Assembly (NCBI GenBank): GCA_024234875.1
Contig: JACKNM010000005.1
Coordinates: 310,001 to 374,000, forward strand
DNA length: 64,000 nucleotides
Direction of reading: 5' to 3'
Source: Ectothiorhodospiraceae bacterium
Lineage (GTDB): Bacteria; Pseudomonadota; Gammaproteobacteria; HK1
The position numbers were made by a program, and so were the translations under genes. Below, in pieces: positions 6,982 to 15,943 of this stretch (its first letter is position 1; each line of letters opens with the position of its first letter). A model generated the notes under the pieces. It had not been told where the DNA came from, ran no database searches, and saw only the letters and a list, made by a program, of their open reading frames with translations.

Positions 6982-8586
6982 ATGGTCGCCATCGTCGAGG
7001 CGGCGCGCGCGGTCGAGGCGATTGGTAACGGCGACACCGTCCTCTTCGGTGGTTCCGGTGGCGGCCACGGTGTCGCCGAGGCGGTGATCGAGGCCCTGGC
7101 CGACCGATTTCGTGAGACCGGCGAGCCGCGCGATCTCACCTTGATGAGCGTCGTCTCGCTCGGCGACTGGGAGTCCGCCGGCTTCGGTCGATTGGCGCTG
7201 CCGGGCCTCGCACGGCGGGTGATCAGCGCGGGCCTCAACAACTGCCCCGCGTTCGCGCGCATGGCCGCCGACGAGGCCATCGAGGCCTATCTCCTGCCGC
7301 AGGGCGTGCTCTCGCAGGTCACCCGCGACATGGCGGCCGGACGGCCCGGGCTGCTCACCACCGTCGGCCTGCACACGTTCGTCGATCCGCGCCTGGAGGG
7401 CGGGCGTCAGAACGCGCGCTCGACCGACAGCCTGGTCGAGCTGGTCACGGTCGGCGACGAGGAGTACCTGCTCTATCGGGCGTTGCCGATCGACGTGGCG
7501 GTGATCCGTGGCACCACCGTCGACGAGGAGGGGAATCTCAGCGCCGAGGAGGAGGCGTACTCCGGCGAGCTGCTCTCGATCGCGGCGGCGGCACGGCGCC
7601 GTGGCGGGGTGGTGATCGCGCAGGCGAAGCGCCTGGCGAAGGCGGGGACCCTCCACGGCAAGGCGGTGAAGGTGCCGGGTGCGCTCGTCGACTACGTGGT
7701 CGAGGCGCCTTCGCAGCGCCAGACCTACCAGACCGATTTCGACCCCGCCTACGCCGGCATCATCCGCCGCCCGACCACCGCCATGCGGCCGCTGCCGTTC
7801 GACATCCGCAAGGTCATCGCGCGCCGCGCGGCGATGGAGCTCGCGCCCGGTGACCTCGTGAACCTCGGCTTCGGCGTCTCCAACGGCATCTCGCTGGTGG
7901 CGGTGGAGGAGGGGTTCATGGACGACATCACCCTCACCGTCGAGCAGGGCATCTTCGGCGGCGTGACCGCGGGCGGGAAGGACGCCGGCGCCGGAGTCAA
8001 CTTCCACGCCATGCTCGACCAGTCGGACAACTTCGACTTCTACGACGGTGGTGGGTTGGACATCGCCTTCCTCTCGTTCGCGCAGGTCGACGCCGAGGGC
8101 AACGTCAACGTGAGCCGCTACGGCGGCCTGCCGATGGGCTCCGGCGGCTTCATCAACATCAGCCAGGGCACGCGACGGGTGGTGTTCTCCGGCACGCTGA
8201 CCACCGGTGGGCTCGAGGTGGCGCCGAACGGACGCGACGGGGTCGCGATCGCGCGCGAGGGCCGCGTTCGCAAGTGGATGACGAAGGTCGATCAGGTGAC
8301 CTTCAGCGGTCGCTACGCCCGCGAGCGCGGACAGCAGGTGACGTTCGTGACCGACCGCGCGGTGCTCGAGCTCCGCGCCGAGGGGATCACCCTGGTCGAG
8401 ATCGCAGACGGCGTCGATCTGCAGCGCGACGTGCTCGACCAGATCGAATTCGAGGTCCGGGTGGCTCCGACCCTGCGCGCGATGGACCCACGGCTGTTCC
8501 GTGATGCGCCGATGGGCCTGCTGGCGGAGTTCCGCCAGCGCGCGCGGCGGCGAGGGCATGGTGAGACGACGAGGGCGAGACGATGA
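6982..8586 (+). CDS. fused family I acyl-CoA:carboxylate CoA-transferase (YdiF/acetate CoA-transferase type)
   Basis: 534 residues, both halves of a family I CoA-transferase in one chain. The N-terminal half has GGSGGGHGVAEAVIEAL and RGTTVDEEGNLSAEEE; the C-terminal half has VNLGFGVSNGIS and TVEQGIFGGV, where Glu321 matches the catalytic glutamate of the E-x-G motif. Such enzymes swap CoA between acetyl-CoA or succinyl-CoA and a 3-keto, short-chain or hydroxy acid. A second CoA-transferase beside a family III enzyme suggests two separate exchange steps. The stop overlaps the next ATG in ATGA. Confidence 0.92.
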   Translation: MVAIVEAARAVEAIGNGDTVLFGGSGGGHGVAEAVIEALADRFRETGEPRDLTLMSVVSLGDWESAGFGRLALPGLARRVISAGLNNCPAFARMAADEAIEAYLLPQGVLSQVTRDMAAGRPGLLTTVGLHTFVDPRLEGGRQNARSTDSLVELVTVGDEEYLLYRALPIDVAVIRGTTVDEEGNLSAEEEAYSGELLSIAAAARRRGGVVIAQAKRLAKAGTLHGKAVKVPGALVDYVVEAPSQRQTYQTDFDPAYAGIIRRPTTAMRPLPFDIRKVIARRAAMELAPGDLVNLGFGVSNGISLVAVEEGFMDDITLTVEQGIFGGVTAGGKDAGAGVNFHAMLDQSDNFDFYDGGGLDIAFLSFAQVDAEGNVNVSRYGGLPMGSGGFINISQGTRRVVFSGTLTTGGLEVAPNGRDGVAIAREGRVRKWMTKVDQVTFSGRYARERGQQVTFVTDRAVLELRAEGITLVEIADGVDLQRDVLDQIEFEVRVAPTLRAMDPRLFRDAPMGLLAEFRQRARRRGHGETTRARR

Positions 8587-9365
8587 CCGAGGTGCGTACG
8601 CGGGTCGAGAACGGGGTGGCGGTGGTCGAGCTCGACAACCCACCGATGAACGTGGTCACGCTGACCCTGACGCGGACCCTCGACGGCCTGTTGGACGAGC
8701 TGGCGGCGAGTGACGAGGTCCGCGCCCTGGTGATCACCGGCGGTGGGAGTCGCGCCTTCTGCGCCGGCTCCGACATCAAGGAGTTCGCGGCGCTCATCGG
8801 CCCCGAGGGTCAGGTGCTCGAGCGCAAGCTCAATCTCGAGAACGCCGTCTACGACAAGCTGGCCGCATTCCCCAAGCCGACGGTGGCGGCGATCAACGGT
8901 CACGCGATGGGGGGTGGACTGGAGATGGCGGTGTGCTGCGATCTGTTGGTCGCGGCGCAGACCGCGAAGCTCGGTCTGCCGGAGATCAAGCTCGGCGTGC
9001 TTCCCGGTAGCGGCGGCACGTTTCGGGTGCCGCGCCGCATCGGCGTCGGGCGCGCGAAGGAGATGATGCTCCTCGGCGAGCCGATCGACGCCGCCACCGC
9101 GCTCGCCTGGGGGCTGGTGAACCGGGTGGTGCCGGCCGCGGAGGTGCTCGCCACCGCGCTCGAGATCGCGACGCGCCTCGCCAACCTGCCGGGCAAGGCA
9201 CTGCAGGCGTGCAAGCGCGCGATCGACCTGCCGATCGTCGACGACGACGTGGAGATCGTGCGCCAGACCCTCCAGCTCAGCGAGCAGGTGTTCGAGGGCG
9301 AGGACGTGCAGGAGGGGGTGCGCGCGTTCTTCGCCAAGGAGAAGCCGCGCTTCCGGCACCGGTGA
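8583..9365 (+). CDS. enoyl-CoA hydratase/isomerase (crotonase family)
   Basis: 260 residues. The oxyanion-hole segment FCAGSDIKEF (59-68) and GHAMGGGLEMAVCCD (107-120) are intact. Both glutamates needed for hydration are present: Glu114 in GGGLEMA and Glu134 in LPEIKLG. The ATG overlaps the CoA-transferase stop by 4 bp. With MaoC upstream, the operon has two hydratase folds, so one may act as a C-C hydrolase or isomerase. It is the last gene of the rightward operon; a strong hairpin follows 8 bp later. Confidence 0.93.
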   Translation: MTEVRTRVENGVAVVELDNPPMNVVTLTLTRTLDGLLDELAASDEVRALVITGGGSRAFCAGSDIKEFAALIGPEGQVLERKLNLENAVYDKLAAFPKPTVAAINGHAMGGGLEMAVCCDLLVAAQTAKLGLPEIKLGVLPGSGGTFRVPRRIGVGRAKEMMLLGEPIDAATALAWGLVNRVVPAAEVLATALEIATRLANLPGKALQACKRAIDLPIVDDDVEIVRQTLQLSEQVFEGEDVQEGVRAFFAKEKPRFRHR

Positions 9366-9373
9366 CGGGTGCT

Positions 9374-9400
9374 CGGGGAAGCGCCGGTTGCGCTTCCCCG
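9374..9400. terminator. hairpin terminator between convergent genes
   Basis: CGGGGAAGCG (9374-9383) and CGCTTCCCCG (9391-9400) pair perfectly over 10 bp with a 7-nt loop. It lies between the crotonase and the convergent gamma-glutamyltransferase gene and can serve both. No U-tract. Confidence 0.7.
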
Positions 9401-9408
9401 ACCACTGG

Positions 9409-11163
9409 TCAATGGCCGGTGGTGAGTGCTCCGGGTCGACGTGGATCGGAGGCACCGTAGAGTCCGTCGTCGGTGCGCAGGATGCTCTGCGTGCTGCCCA
9501 TCGCGTTCTTCACCGCGACGACGTGGCCACGGGCGGTGAGGATGTCCAGGGTGTCCGCGCTCAGCCCGTCCTCCACCCGCAGCTCGTCGGGCAGCCACTG
9601 GTGATGCACGCGCGGGGCGGCGGTGGCGGCGGCGATGTTCATCCCGTGGTCGACGACGTTCATCACCACCTGGGCGACGGTGGTGATGATGCGGCTGCCG
9701 CCCGGACTGCCGGTGACCAGGTACGGCTTGCCGTCGCGTAGCACGATGGTCGGGGTCATCGAGCTGAGCGGGCGCTTGCCCGGGCCGACCGCATTGGCCT
9801 CGCCGCCGACCAGGCCGTAGGCGTTCGGGATCCCTGGCTTGGCCGAGAAGTCGTCCATCTCGTTGTTGAGCAGGATGCCGGTGCCGGCGGCGACGATGCC
9901 CGCGCCGTAGCTGAAGTTGATGGTGTAGGTGTTGGCGACGGCGTTGCCCGCGGCGTCGACCACCGAGAAGTGCGTGGTGTCCTCGCTCTCGTAGGGGGCC
10001 GGGTCGCCCGGGCGGATGGTGGCGCTCGGGCGCGCGCGGTCGAGATCGATGCCCGCGCGCAGCCTCGCCGCGTAGGCCTTCGAGGTGAGTCCGGCCACCG
10101 GGACCTTCCAGAAATCGGGATCGCCGAGGTGCTGACTGCGGTCGGCGTAGGCGAGCTTCATCGCCTCGGCCATGAGGTGGATGGTGTCGGCCGAGTTGTG
10201 GCCGAGGAAACCGAGCGGGTAGCCCTCGAGGATGTTCAGGATCTGCACCAGGTGCACCCCGCCCGAGCTCGGCGGTGGCATCGACTTCACCGCGAGGCCG
10301 CGGTAGGTGCCGCTCACCGGCTCGCGGATGACCGCGCGATATCCCGCCAGGTCCTCCGCGGTCACCAGCCCGCCGTGGGCCGCCATGTCGGAGACGATGC
10401 GCTCGGCGATCTCGCCGCGATAGAACGCCCGCGCGCCCTCGGCCGCGATGCGCTCGAGCGTCCACGCGAGGTCGGGCTGGCGGAGGGTGTCACCGGCCTG
10501 CCAGGGGGAGCCGTCCGGCCGCAGGAAGATCGCGGCCGCCGCCGGGTTGCGCGCGAGTCGGTCGCGTCGAGCGGCGAGTGACGACGCGAGGTCGGCGCTC
10601 ACCTCGATACCGTCGCGCGCGAGTCGAATCGCCGGCGCCAGCGCCTGCGACAGCGACAGTGTGCCGTAACGTTCCAGCGCGAGGGTCAGCCCGGCGACGG
10701 TTCCGGGGACGCCGACCGAGAGGTGGCTGAAGCGCGAGCGGTCTGCGTCGACCTCGCCGTCCGGCCCGAGGAACATGTCGCGCCGCGCCGCCGCCGGGGC
10801 GCTCTCGCGGTAGTCGATGGCGACGGTGGCCCCGGGCTCGGCGAGGTGCACCATCATGAAGCCACCGCCGCCGAGGTTGCCGGCGCGTGGCAGCGTCACC
10901 GCCAGCGCGAATCCGACCGCGACCGCGGCGTCGACCGCGTTGCCGCCCGCCTCCAGGACCTCGAGACCGATGCGCGAGGCCATCGCCTCCTGGCTCGCGA
11001 TCATCCCGTGCCGGGCGTGGACCGGGTGGTGGATGTCGCGCCCGCTGAGGATGGCGGGCTCCTGTCCCCACGCGGGGCGGGCGACGGGTGTCAGGGCGGC
11101 GACCGCGGCCAGCACGGCGAGGGCGGCGACGGCGGTGGCGCGGTGGGGTCGGCGGTGGCGCAC
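9409..11163 (-). CDS. ggt: gamma-glutamyltransferase
   Basis: 584 residues with an N-terminal signal peptide (RRPHRAT, then a long Ala/Val/Leu core ending near ARPAWGQ), so periplasmic. GTG at 11161-11163 is chosen over the much longer upstream frame because AGGAGG lies 6 nt before it and the signal peptide begins there. The autocleavage site is DTTHFSVVD, with Thr396 the expected N-terminal nucleophile of the small subunit. GGNAVDAAVA, GNLGGGGFM and PLSSMTPT are conserved family segments. It transfers or hydrolyses the gamma-glutamyl group of glutathione and related peptides. Confidence 0.95.
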   Translation of the reverse strand: MRHRRPHRATAVAALAVLAAVAALTPVARPAWGQEPAILSGRDIHHPVHARHGMIASQEAMASRIGLEVLEAGGNAVDAAVAVGFALAVTLPRAGNLGGGGFMMVHLAEPGATVAIDYRESAPAAARRDMFLGPDGEVDADRSRFSHLSVGVPGTVAGLTLALERYGTLSLSQALAPAIRLARDGIEVSADLASSLAARRDRLARNPAAAAIFLRPDGSPWQAGDTLRQPDLAWTLERIAAEGARAFYRGEIAERIVSDMAAHGGLVTAEDLAGYRAVIREPVSGTYRGLAVKSMPPPSSGGVHLVQILNILEGYPLGFLGHNSADTIHLMAEAMKLAYADRSQHLGDPDFWKVPVAGLTSKAYAARLRAGIDLDRARPSATIRPGDPAPYESEDTTHFSVVDAAGNAVANTYTINFSYGAGIVAAGTGILLNNEMDDFSAKPGIPNAYGLVGGEANAVGPGKRPLSSMTPTIVLRDGKPYLVTGSPGGSRIITTVAQVVMNVVDHGMNIAAATAAPRVHHQWLPDELRVEDGLSADTLDILTARGHVVAVKNAMGSTQSILRTDDGLYGASDPRRPGALTTGH

Positions 11164-11201
11164 GGTAGACCTCCTCGAACGGGCGGGCGGACGGCGTTGG
11201 G

Positions 11202-11207
11202 TATTAT
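11202..11207 (+). promoter_or_regulatory. possible -10 element upstream of the S9 peptidase
   Basis: TATTAT (5 of 6 to consensus) is an isolated AT-rich hexamer in the 93-bp divergent region, 50 bp before the peptidase ATG. No good -35 is visible, so the call is tentative. Confidence 0.3.
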
Positions 11208-11256
11208 GCCCGCGCGCACCGCCGCCCGATGCCCGACCACCGCCCGAGAGGCCCTC

Positions 11257-13158
11257 ATGACCGCACCGAGCACCGAGCCCTTCGGCACCTGGACCTCGCC
11301 CATCACTGCCGCCCGGGTCGCCGCCGGCGGGCTGCGGCTGTCGACACCACGCGCGGCGGGTGGGGTGATCTACTGGTTGGAGGGGCGCGCATCGGAGGGT
11401 GGGCGCGGCGTGGTGGTGGCGCGGGGGCCCGACGGCGCCACCCGCGACCTCACCCCGCCACCCCACGACGTGCGCAGCCGCGTGCACGAGTACGGTGGCG
11501 GCGCCTTCGCGGTGTCGGGTCGAACCGTCTACTTCGTCGACGATGCCGACCGCCGGGTCCATCGTCTGGATGGCGACGGCGCGCCCCGACCGCTCACCGA
11601 GCCCGAGGCGGGCACCCGCTACGGCGGATTGGAGGCGGATCCGGCGCGTGACCGGGTGCTGGCGGTGCGCGAGCGGATGCTCGCCGGCGACGACGAGCCG
11701 ACCAACGACCTGGTGGCGATCGACGGGCGCAGCGGCGCGGTGACCGTGCTCGCCCAGGGTCACGATTTCTTCGCCAGCCCCGTCGCCTCACCGGACGGGA
11801 AGCACCTCGCGTGGCTGACCTGGGACCATCCCGACATGCCCTGGGACGCGAGCACGCTGTGGATGGCGAACCTCGACCTCGACGGCGCGACTCGGCAGCC
11901 CCGAGTGGTCGCCGGTGGCGGTGAGGTCTCGGTGTACCAGCCGTTCTGGTCCGCCGACGGTACCCTGTGGTTCGCGGCCGACGCCGACGGCTGGTGGAAC
12001 CTCCACCGTCTCGGCGCCAACGGCCCGGAGCGGGTGGCGCCGATGGAGGCGGAGGTCGGGCGCCCGCAGTGGACGCTCGGTCCACGGGTCGCGGTCGACG
12101 ACGGCGCCGGGGGAGTGCTGGTCGCCGCCTGCTCCGGTGGGACGTGGCGCCTGCTCCACCTGCCCGCGGGGGCCGACGCGGCCGAGGTGATCGAGAGCTC
12201 GCTGGTCGACGTCCAGGATCTCTGCCTCGACGGTGAGCGCCTGGTGGTCCTCGGTGGGACCGCCGAGGCCGGCTCCGGTGTCTGGTCGGTCGACCGGGAC
12301 GGCGCCCCGCCGCGGCTGCTGCGCGCCGCGAGCAGTGTGGAGGTGCCGGCTGCCATCTGCTCGCGGGCCGAGCCGATGTGCTTTCCGACCTCGGGTGGCG
12401 AGGTCGCGCACGGCATGTTCTATCCGCCGCGCAACGACGCCTTCGTCGGCCCGCCGGGTGTGCTCCCGCCACTGCTGGTCATGGGGCACGGCGGACCGAC
12501 CGGCTGCGCCAGCGCCGCGCTCGACCCGCGGGTCCAGTTCTGGACCAGCCGGGGCATCGCGGTGCTCGACGTCAACTACCGCGGCAGCTCCGGGTTCGGC
12601 CGCCCCTACCGGCGCGCCCTCGACGGTCGCTGGGGGGTGGCCGACGTCGAGGACTGTGTCCACGGGGCGCGCCATCTCGCCGCGCTCGGGCGCGTCGACG
12701 GGGAGCGGCTGGTGATCCGCGGCGGCAGCGCCGGCGGCTACACCACCCTCGCCGCGCTCACCTTCCACGACGCCTTCGCTGCGGGCGCGAGCTACTACGG
12801 CATCAGCGATCTCGAGGCGCTCGCCCGCGACACCCACAAGTTCGAGTCGCGCTATCTGGACCGCCTGGTCGGTCCCTGGCCCGAGTGCGCCGACGTCTAT
12901 CGCGAGCGCTCTCCGATCCACCACGTCGAGCGGCTGTCGTGCCCGGTGATCTTCTTCCAGGGGCTCGAGGATCGCGTGGTGCCGCCCGACCAGGCCGAGC
13001 GCATGGTCGAGGCGCTGCGCGAGAAGGGGATCACCGTCGAGTACCACGCCTTCGAGGGCGAGCAGCACGGGTTCCGCAAGGCGGAGACGGTGCGCACCGC
13101 GCTCGAGGCGGAGCTGGCGTTCTACGCCCGCGTGCTGGGATTCGAGGTCGGCGACTGA
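11257..13158 (+). CDS. S9 family peptidase (prolyl oligopeptidase / acylaminoacyl-peptidase type)
   Basis: 633 residues. An N-terminal beta-propeller (roughly 30-360; repeats such as VASPDGKHLAWLTWDHPDMP) precedes an alpha/beta-hydrolase domain. The triad is visible: Ser491 in GGSAGGY, Asp572 in GLEDRVVPP and His604 in EQHGF. There is no signal peptide, so it is probably cytoplasmic. ATG at 11257 is chosen as the start of the conserved fold; the upstream frame overlaps ggt. It is divergent from ggt, and together they could degrade peptides or gamma-glutamyl compounds, though no direct link is shown. Confidence 0.93.
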   Translation: MTAPSTEPFGTWTSPITAARVAAGGLRLSTPRAAGGVIYWLEGRASEGGRGVVVARGPDGATRDLTPPPHDVRSRVHEYGGGAFAVSGRTVYFVDDADRRVHRLDGDGAPRPLTEPEAGTRYGGLEADPARDRVLAVRERMLAGDDEPTNDLVAIDGRSGAVTVLAQGHDFFASPVASPDGKHLAWLTWDHPDMPWDASTLWMANLDLDGATRQPRVVAGGGEVSVYQPFWSADGTLWFAADADGWWNLHRLGANGPERVAPMEAEVGRPQWTLGPRVAVDDGAGGVLVAACSGGTWRLLHLPAGADAAEVIESSLVDVQDLCLDGERLVVLGGTAEAGSGVWSVDRDGAPPRLLRAASSVEVPAAICSRAEPMCFPTSGGEVAHGMFYPPRNDAFVGPPGVLPPLLVMGHGGPTGCASAALDPRVQFWTSRGIAVLDVNYRGSSGFGRPYRRALDGRWGVADVEDCVHGARHLAALGRVDGERLVIRGGSAGGYTTLAALTFHDAFAAGASYYGISDLEALARDTHKFESRYLDRLVGPWPECADVYRERSPIHHVERLSCPVIFFQGLEDRVVPPDQAERMVEALREKGITVEYHAFEGEQHGFRKAETVRTALEAELAFYARVLGFEVGD

Positions 13159-13193
13159 GCCTCGGCGACCGGCTCCGCTGCAGGCGGCGCCGC

Positions 13194-13403
13194 TCAGCCG
13201 CCCTCGCGCTCCGCCGCCTCGCGTGCCCGCCGGCGTCCGGCCAGGGACTCGATCAGGGCCAGCTTCTCCGGGATCGACATCCGTGGCCAGCCGGAGATCT
13301 CGCCGATGGTGCGCAGGCATCCCACGCAGTGGTCGTCCTCCGGGTGCAGTCGGCAGATGCCGAGGCACGGCGACGGCGGCTGTCGGGGGCGCTCGACGCT
13401 CAC
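13194..13403 (-). CDS. DUF1289 family small Cys-rich protein
   Basis: 69 residues. The signature is SPCLGICRLH, then CVGCLRTIGEISGW and MSIPEKLALIESL, with four cysteines in two pairs typical of DUF1289 (YdhL-like). The function is not established; the cysteines may bind metal. GTG at 13401-13403 overlaps the TGA of the upstream DUF2889 gene in GTGA, so the two are translationally coupled. A longer frame upstream of this GTG is an antisense shadow of the DUF2889 gene. Confidence 0.82.
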   Translation of the reverse strand: MSVERPRQPPSPCLGICRLHPEDDHCVGCLRTIGEISGWPRMSIPEKLALIESLAGRRRAREAAEREGG

Positions 13404-13978
13404 TTCTCGTGCTCGTCGGTCACCACCCGCACCCCGTCGGGTCCGGTGTAGAAACGTGGCCAGCGGTCTCGGACGATCGGGCTGTCCGATGCGTGGGCGT
13501 GGCAGGTGTCGATCCAGCGCGGCGGCTTCGACTCGTCGACCGGCTTGCGCGCGCGGGCCGCGACCAGGGTCTGGAACGCGGTGGTGGCGACGGTGCGCAC
13601 CAGCTCGAACAGATGGGTGCAGCCGTTCACCCCGCCCACCCGGCGCTGCACCTCGCGCGTCCAGCCAGGACCGATGCGCAGCCCCTTGAGCAGGGCGAAC
13701 CGCGGGGTGATGTCGGGGCAGATGGGGTAGGGGGAGTGGTCGGTGACCGCCTCCGCCTCGTGCACCACCATGTCCTCGTCGATGGTCAGCCGCAGCCACA
13801 TCTCGTGCACCGGGGTCCCGGGCTCGATGCGTCCGTGATAGCGGTTGTCGAAGGCGTAGGTCTTGGTGTCGACGAGGTGGCCCTCGATGTCCCACAGTCC
13901 GTCGTCGCGGCGATAGCCGTGGCACTCGATGTCGCGAAGATGGAGCTTCTCGCGCGGTGCGGCAGGTGATAACGGCAT
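13400..13978 (-). CDS. DUF2889 domain protein
   Basis: 192 residues. REKLHLRDIECHGYRRDDGLWDIEGHLVDTK is the family start, with WLRLTIDEDMVVHEAEA and a GCTHLFELV segment further on. No signal peptide or membrane segment. The biochemical role of DUF2889 is unknown to me. Family members are often found near aromatic or CoA-ester catabolism genes, which I recall rather than can show here. It overlaps the DUF1289 gene by 4 bp. Confidence 0.85.
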   Translation of the reverse strand: MPLSPAAPREKLHLRDIECHGYRRDDGLWDIEGHLVDTKTYAFDNRYHGRIEPGTPVHEMWLRLTIDEDMVVHEAEAVTDHSPYPICPDITPRFALLKGLRIGPGWTREVQRRVGGVNGCTHLFELVRTVATTAFQTLVAARARKPVDESKPPRWIDTCHAHASDSPIVRDRWPRFYTGPDGVRVVTDEHEK

Positions 13979-14057
13979 GTTCGGCGGCCTTCAGCAGGCG
14001 AGGGCGCGCGACGATAGCCAGGGCATGGTGGGGGGTCAAGGCCGCGCCCCCGCACCG

Positions 14058-14086
14058 TTGTGGTGCCCGGCCTCATCGACTATATT
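14058..14086 (+). promoter_or_regulatory. promoter of the first PHA synthase gene
   Basis: -35 TTGTGG (14058-14063), 17-bp spacer, -10 TATATT (14081-14086). The last base of the -10 is the first base of the box at 14086-14099, which would therefore cover the expected transcription start. Confidence 0.6.
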
Positions 14087-14099
14087 GCACCGCAACAAA
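14086..14099 (+). promoter_or_regulatory. putative PhaR-type operator, first PHA synthase
   Basis: TGCACCGCAACAAA; with the preceding T it forms TTGC-N3-GCAA. The same 14-mer with one change occurs in inverted orientation before the second PHA synthase (27755-27768). Known PhaR repressors of PHA genes bind TGC-rich dyads, so a PhaR-like function is plausible. No phaR gene lies in this window. Confidence 0.6.
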
Positions 14100-14123
14100 A
14101 AGCAGCCAGCGAGCGAGCCGCCC

Positions 14124-15929
14124 ATGAGCGACGCCGAATCGAACGCCCCGCGCCTGCCGACCGCCGCCGATCTGATGGCGACCAGCAATCTGCTGGCCCG
14201 CCACGGCATGCGCATGCTGACCGCCCCCATCGCCGGGAACGGCAAGGGCAACGGCAACGGCAAGGGGGTCCAGGTCGACGACCCGCTCGGGCTCGGCGAC
14301 GCGCTGATGAAGCTCTCCGCGACCCTGATGTCGAATCCGCTCCATCTCGCGCAGGCGCAGACCCGGCTGTGGCTCGACTACGCGGCGCTGGCGCGCAGCG
14401 CGGCGACGCGCCTGATGGGCGGCGAGGCGCCACCGGTGGTCGAGCCGCACCACGAGGATCGGCGCTGGCGCCACACTGACTGGCGCGAGAACACGTGGTT
14501 CGACCTCATCAAGCAGGCCTATCTCATCACCGGGCGCGCCTGGGTCGACTTCCTGAGCGACAACGAGCACCTCGACGAGCGCACCCGCGCGAAGCTCGAG
14601 TTCTCGACCCAGCAGATCGTCGACGCGCTCTCACCGACGAACTTCGCGGTCACCAATCCCGAGGTGCTGCGGCTCACCGCCGAGACCGGGGGCAAGAACC
14701 TGCTCGACGGTCTGCGCAACATGCTCGAGGACCTCGAGGCGAGCGGCGGCAAGCTCCGACCGCGCATGGTCGAGCCGGAGGCGTTCGTGGTCGGGCGGGA
14801 CGTCGCCACCACGCCGGGCAAGGTCGTGTACCAGAACGAGATGATGCAGCTCATCCAGTACGCGCCGGTGACCGAGCAGGTGTACAAGCGCCCGCTGCTG
14901 CTGATGCCGCCGTGGATGAACAAGTTCTACGTGCTCGATCTGCGCCCCGGGAACTCGATGATCGAGTGGCTGGTGGCGCAAGGGTTCACCGTGTTCGTCA
15001 TCTCCTGGGTCAATCCCGACCAGAGCATGGCCGACCGGGGCTTCGAGGACTACATGCTGCAGGGGCCGATCGCGGCGCTCGACGCCGTCGAGCAGGCGAC
15101 CGGAGTACGCGAGGTCAACGTGGTCGGCTACTGCCTCGGCGGCATCCTGCTGGCGGCGGCGGTGGCCTGGCTCTCGGCGCGCGGCGACGACCGGATCAAG
15201 AGCGCGACCTACCTGACCACGATGGTCGACTTCGGCGATCCGGGCGAGATTCGCCTGTTCATCGACGAGCAGGGCCTCGACCGGCTGGAGAAGGGCATCT
15301 GTCGGGCCGGCATGCTCGACGGCAAGAGCGTCGCCGACACCTGGAGCGCGATGCGCGCGAACGATCTGGTGTGGTCGTTCTTCGTCAACAGCTACCTGCT
15401 CGGCAAGAGCCCGAAGCCGTTCGACATCCTGTTCTGGAACTCCGACTCCACCAACATGCCGGCGGCGATGCACACGTTCTTCATGCGCAACATGTATCTG
15501 GAGAATCGTCTGCGCGAGCCGGGCGGCATCACCCTCGCCGGCACCCCGATCGACGTCACCGCGGTAACCACCCCGGCCTACGTCCTGTCGACCAGCGAGG
15601 ACCACATCGCGCCCTGGAAGACCACCTACGCGACCACCCAGCTGTTCAAGGGACCGACGCGCTTCGTGCTCGGCGCCTCCGGCCACATCGCCGGGGTGAT
15701 CAACCCGCCGCATCGCAAGAAGTACGGCTACTGGACCAACGACGACAACCCCGCCGACCCGCAAGCGTGGTTCGACGCGGCGACCGAGCACGAGGGCTCG
15801 TGGTGGCCGAACTGGCTGCAGTGGGTGAAACGCCACGCCGGAGCCAAGGTCGCGGCACGCGATCCGCAGGCCGGGGGCCTGGCGGTGATCGAGGACGCGC
15901 CGGGCTCCTACGTCATGGTCCGTCGCTGA
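14124..15929 (+). CDS. phaC: class I poly(3-hydroxyalkanoate) synthase
   Basis: 601 residues. The N-terminal PhaC domain leads to an alpha/beta-hydrolase core with the lipase-like box GYCLGG, where Cys337 is the catalytic nucleophile. The aspartate of STSEDHIAPWK and the histidine of GASGHIAGVINPP complete the triad. It polymerises short-chain 3-hydroxyacyl-CoA into granules. An unusual Gly/Asn/Lys-rich run (GNGKGNGNGKG, about residues 39-49) sits in the N-terminal region. It stands alone, without phaA, phaB or phasin genes beside it. Confidence 0.95.
   Translation: MSDAESNAPRLPTAADLMATSNLLARHGMRMLTAPIAGNGKGNGNGKGVQVDDPLGLGDALMKLSATLMSNPLHLAQAQTRLWLDYAALARSAATRLMGGEAPPVVEPHHEDRRWRHTDWRENTWFDLIKQAYLITGRAWVDFLSDNEHLDERTRAKLEFSTQQIVDALSPTNFAVTNPEVLRLTAETGGKNLLDGLRNMLEDLEASGGKLRPRMVEPEAFVVGRDVATTPGKVVYQNEMMQLIQYAPVTEQVYKRPLLLMPPWMNKFYVLDLRPGNSMIEWLVAQGFTVFVISWVNPDQSMADRGFEDYMLQGPIAALDAVEQATGVREVNVVGYCLGGILLAAAVAWLSARGDDRIKSATYLTTMVDFGDPGEIRLFIDEQGLDRLEKGICRAGMLDGKSVADTWSAMRANDLVWSFFVNSYLLGKSPKPFDILFWNSDSTNMPAAMHTFFMRNMYLENRLREPGGITLAGTPIDVTAVTTPAYVLSTSEDHIAPWKTTYATTQLFKGPTRFVLGASGHIAGVINPPHRKKYGYWTNDDNPADPQAWFDAATEHEGSWWPNWLQWVKRHAGAKVAARDPQAGGLAVIEDAPGSYVMVRR
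14238..14266 (+). repeat. short in-frame GGCAAC/GGCAAG repeat inside phaC
   Basis: Six-base units AACGGC and AAGGGC alternate for about 29 bp and encode the Gly-Asn-Gly-Lys run in the N-terminal region of the synthase. As the unit is a multiple of three, slippage would change length without breaking the frame. Confidence 0.6.
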
Positions 15930-15943
15930 GAGCCGAGCCCGAC

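Noticed and set aside
9374..9400. Palindrome as an operator
   Set aside because: It lies between two converging stops with a 10-bp GC-rich stem and short loop, which fits a terminator better.
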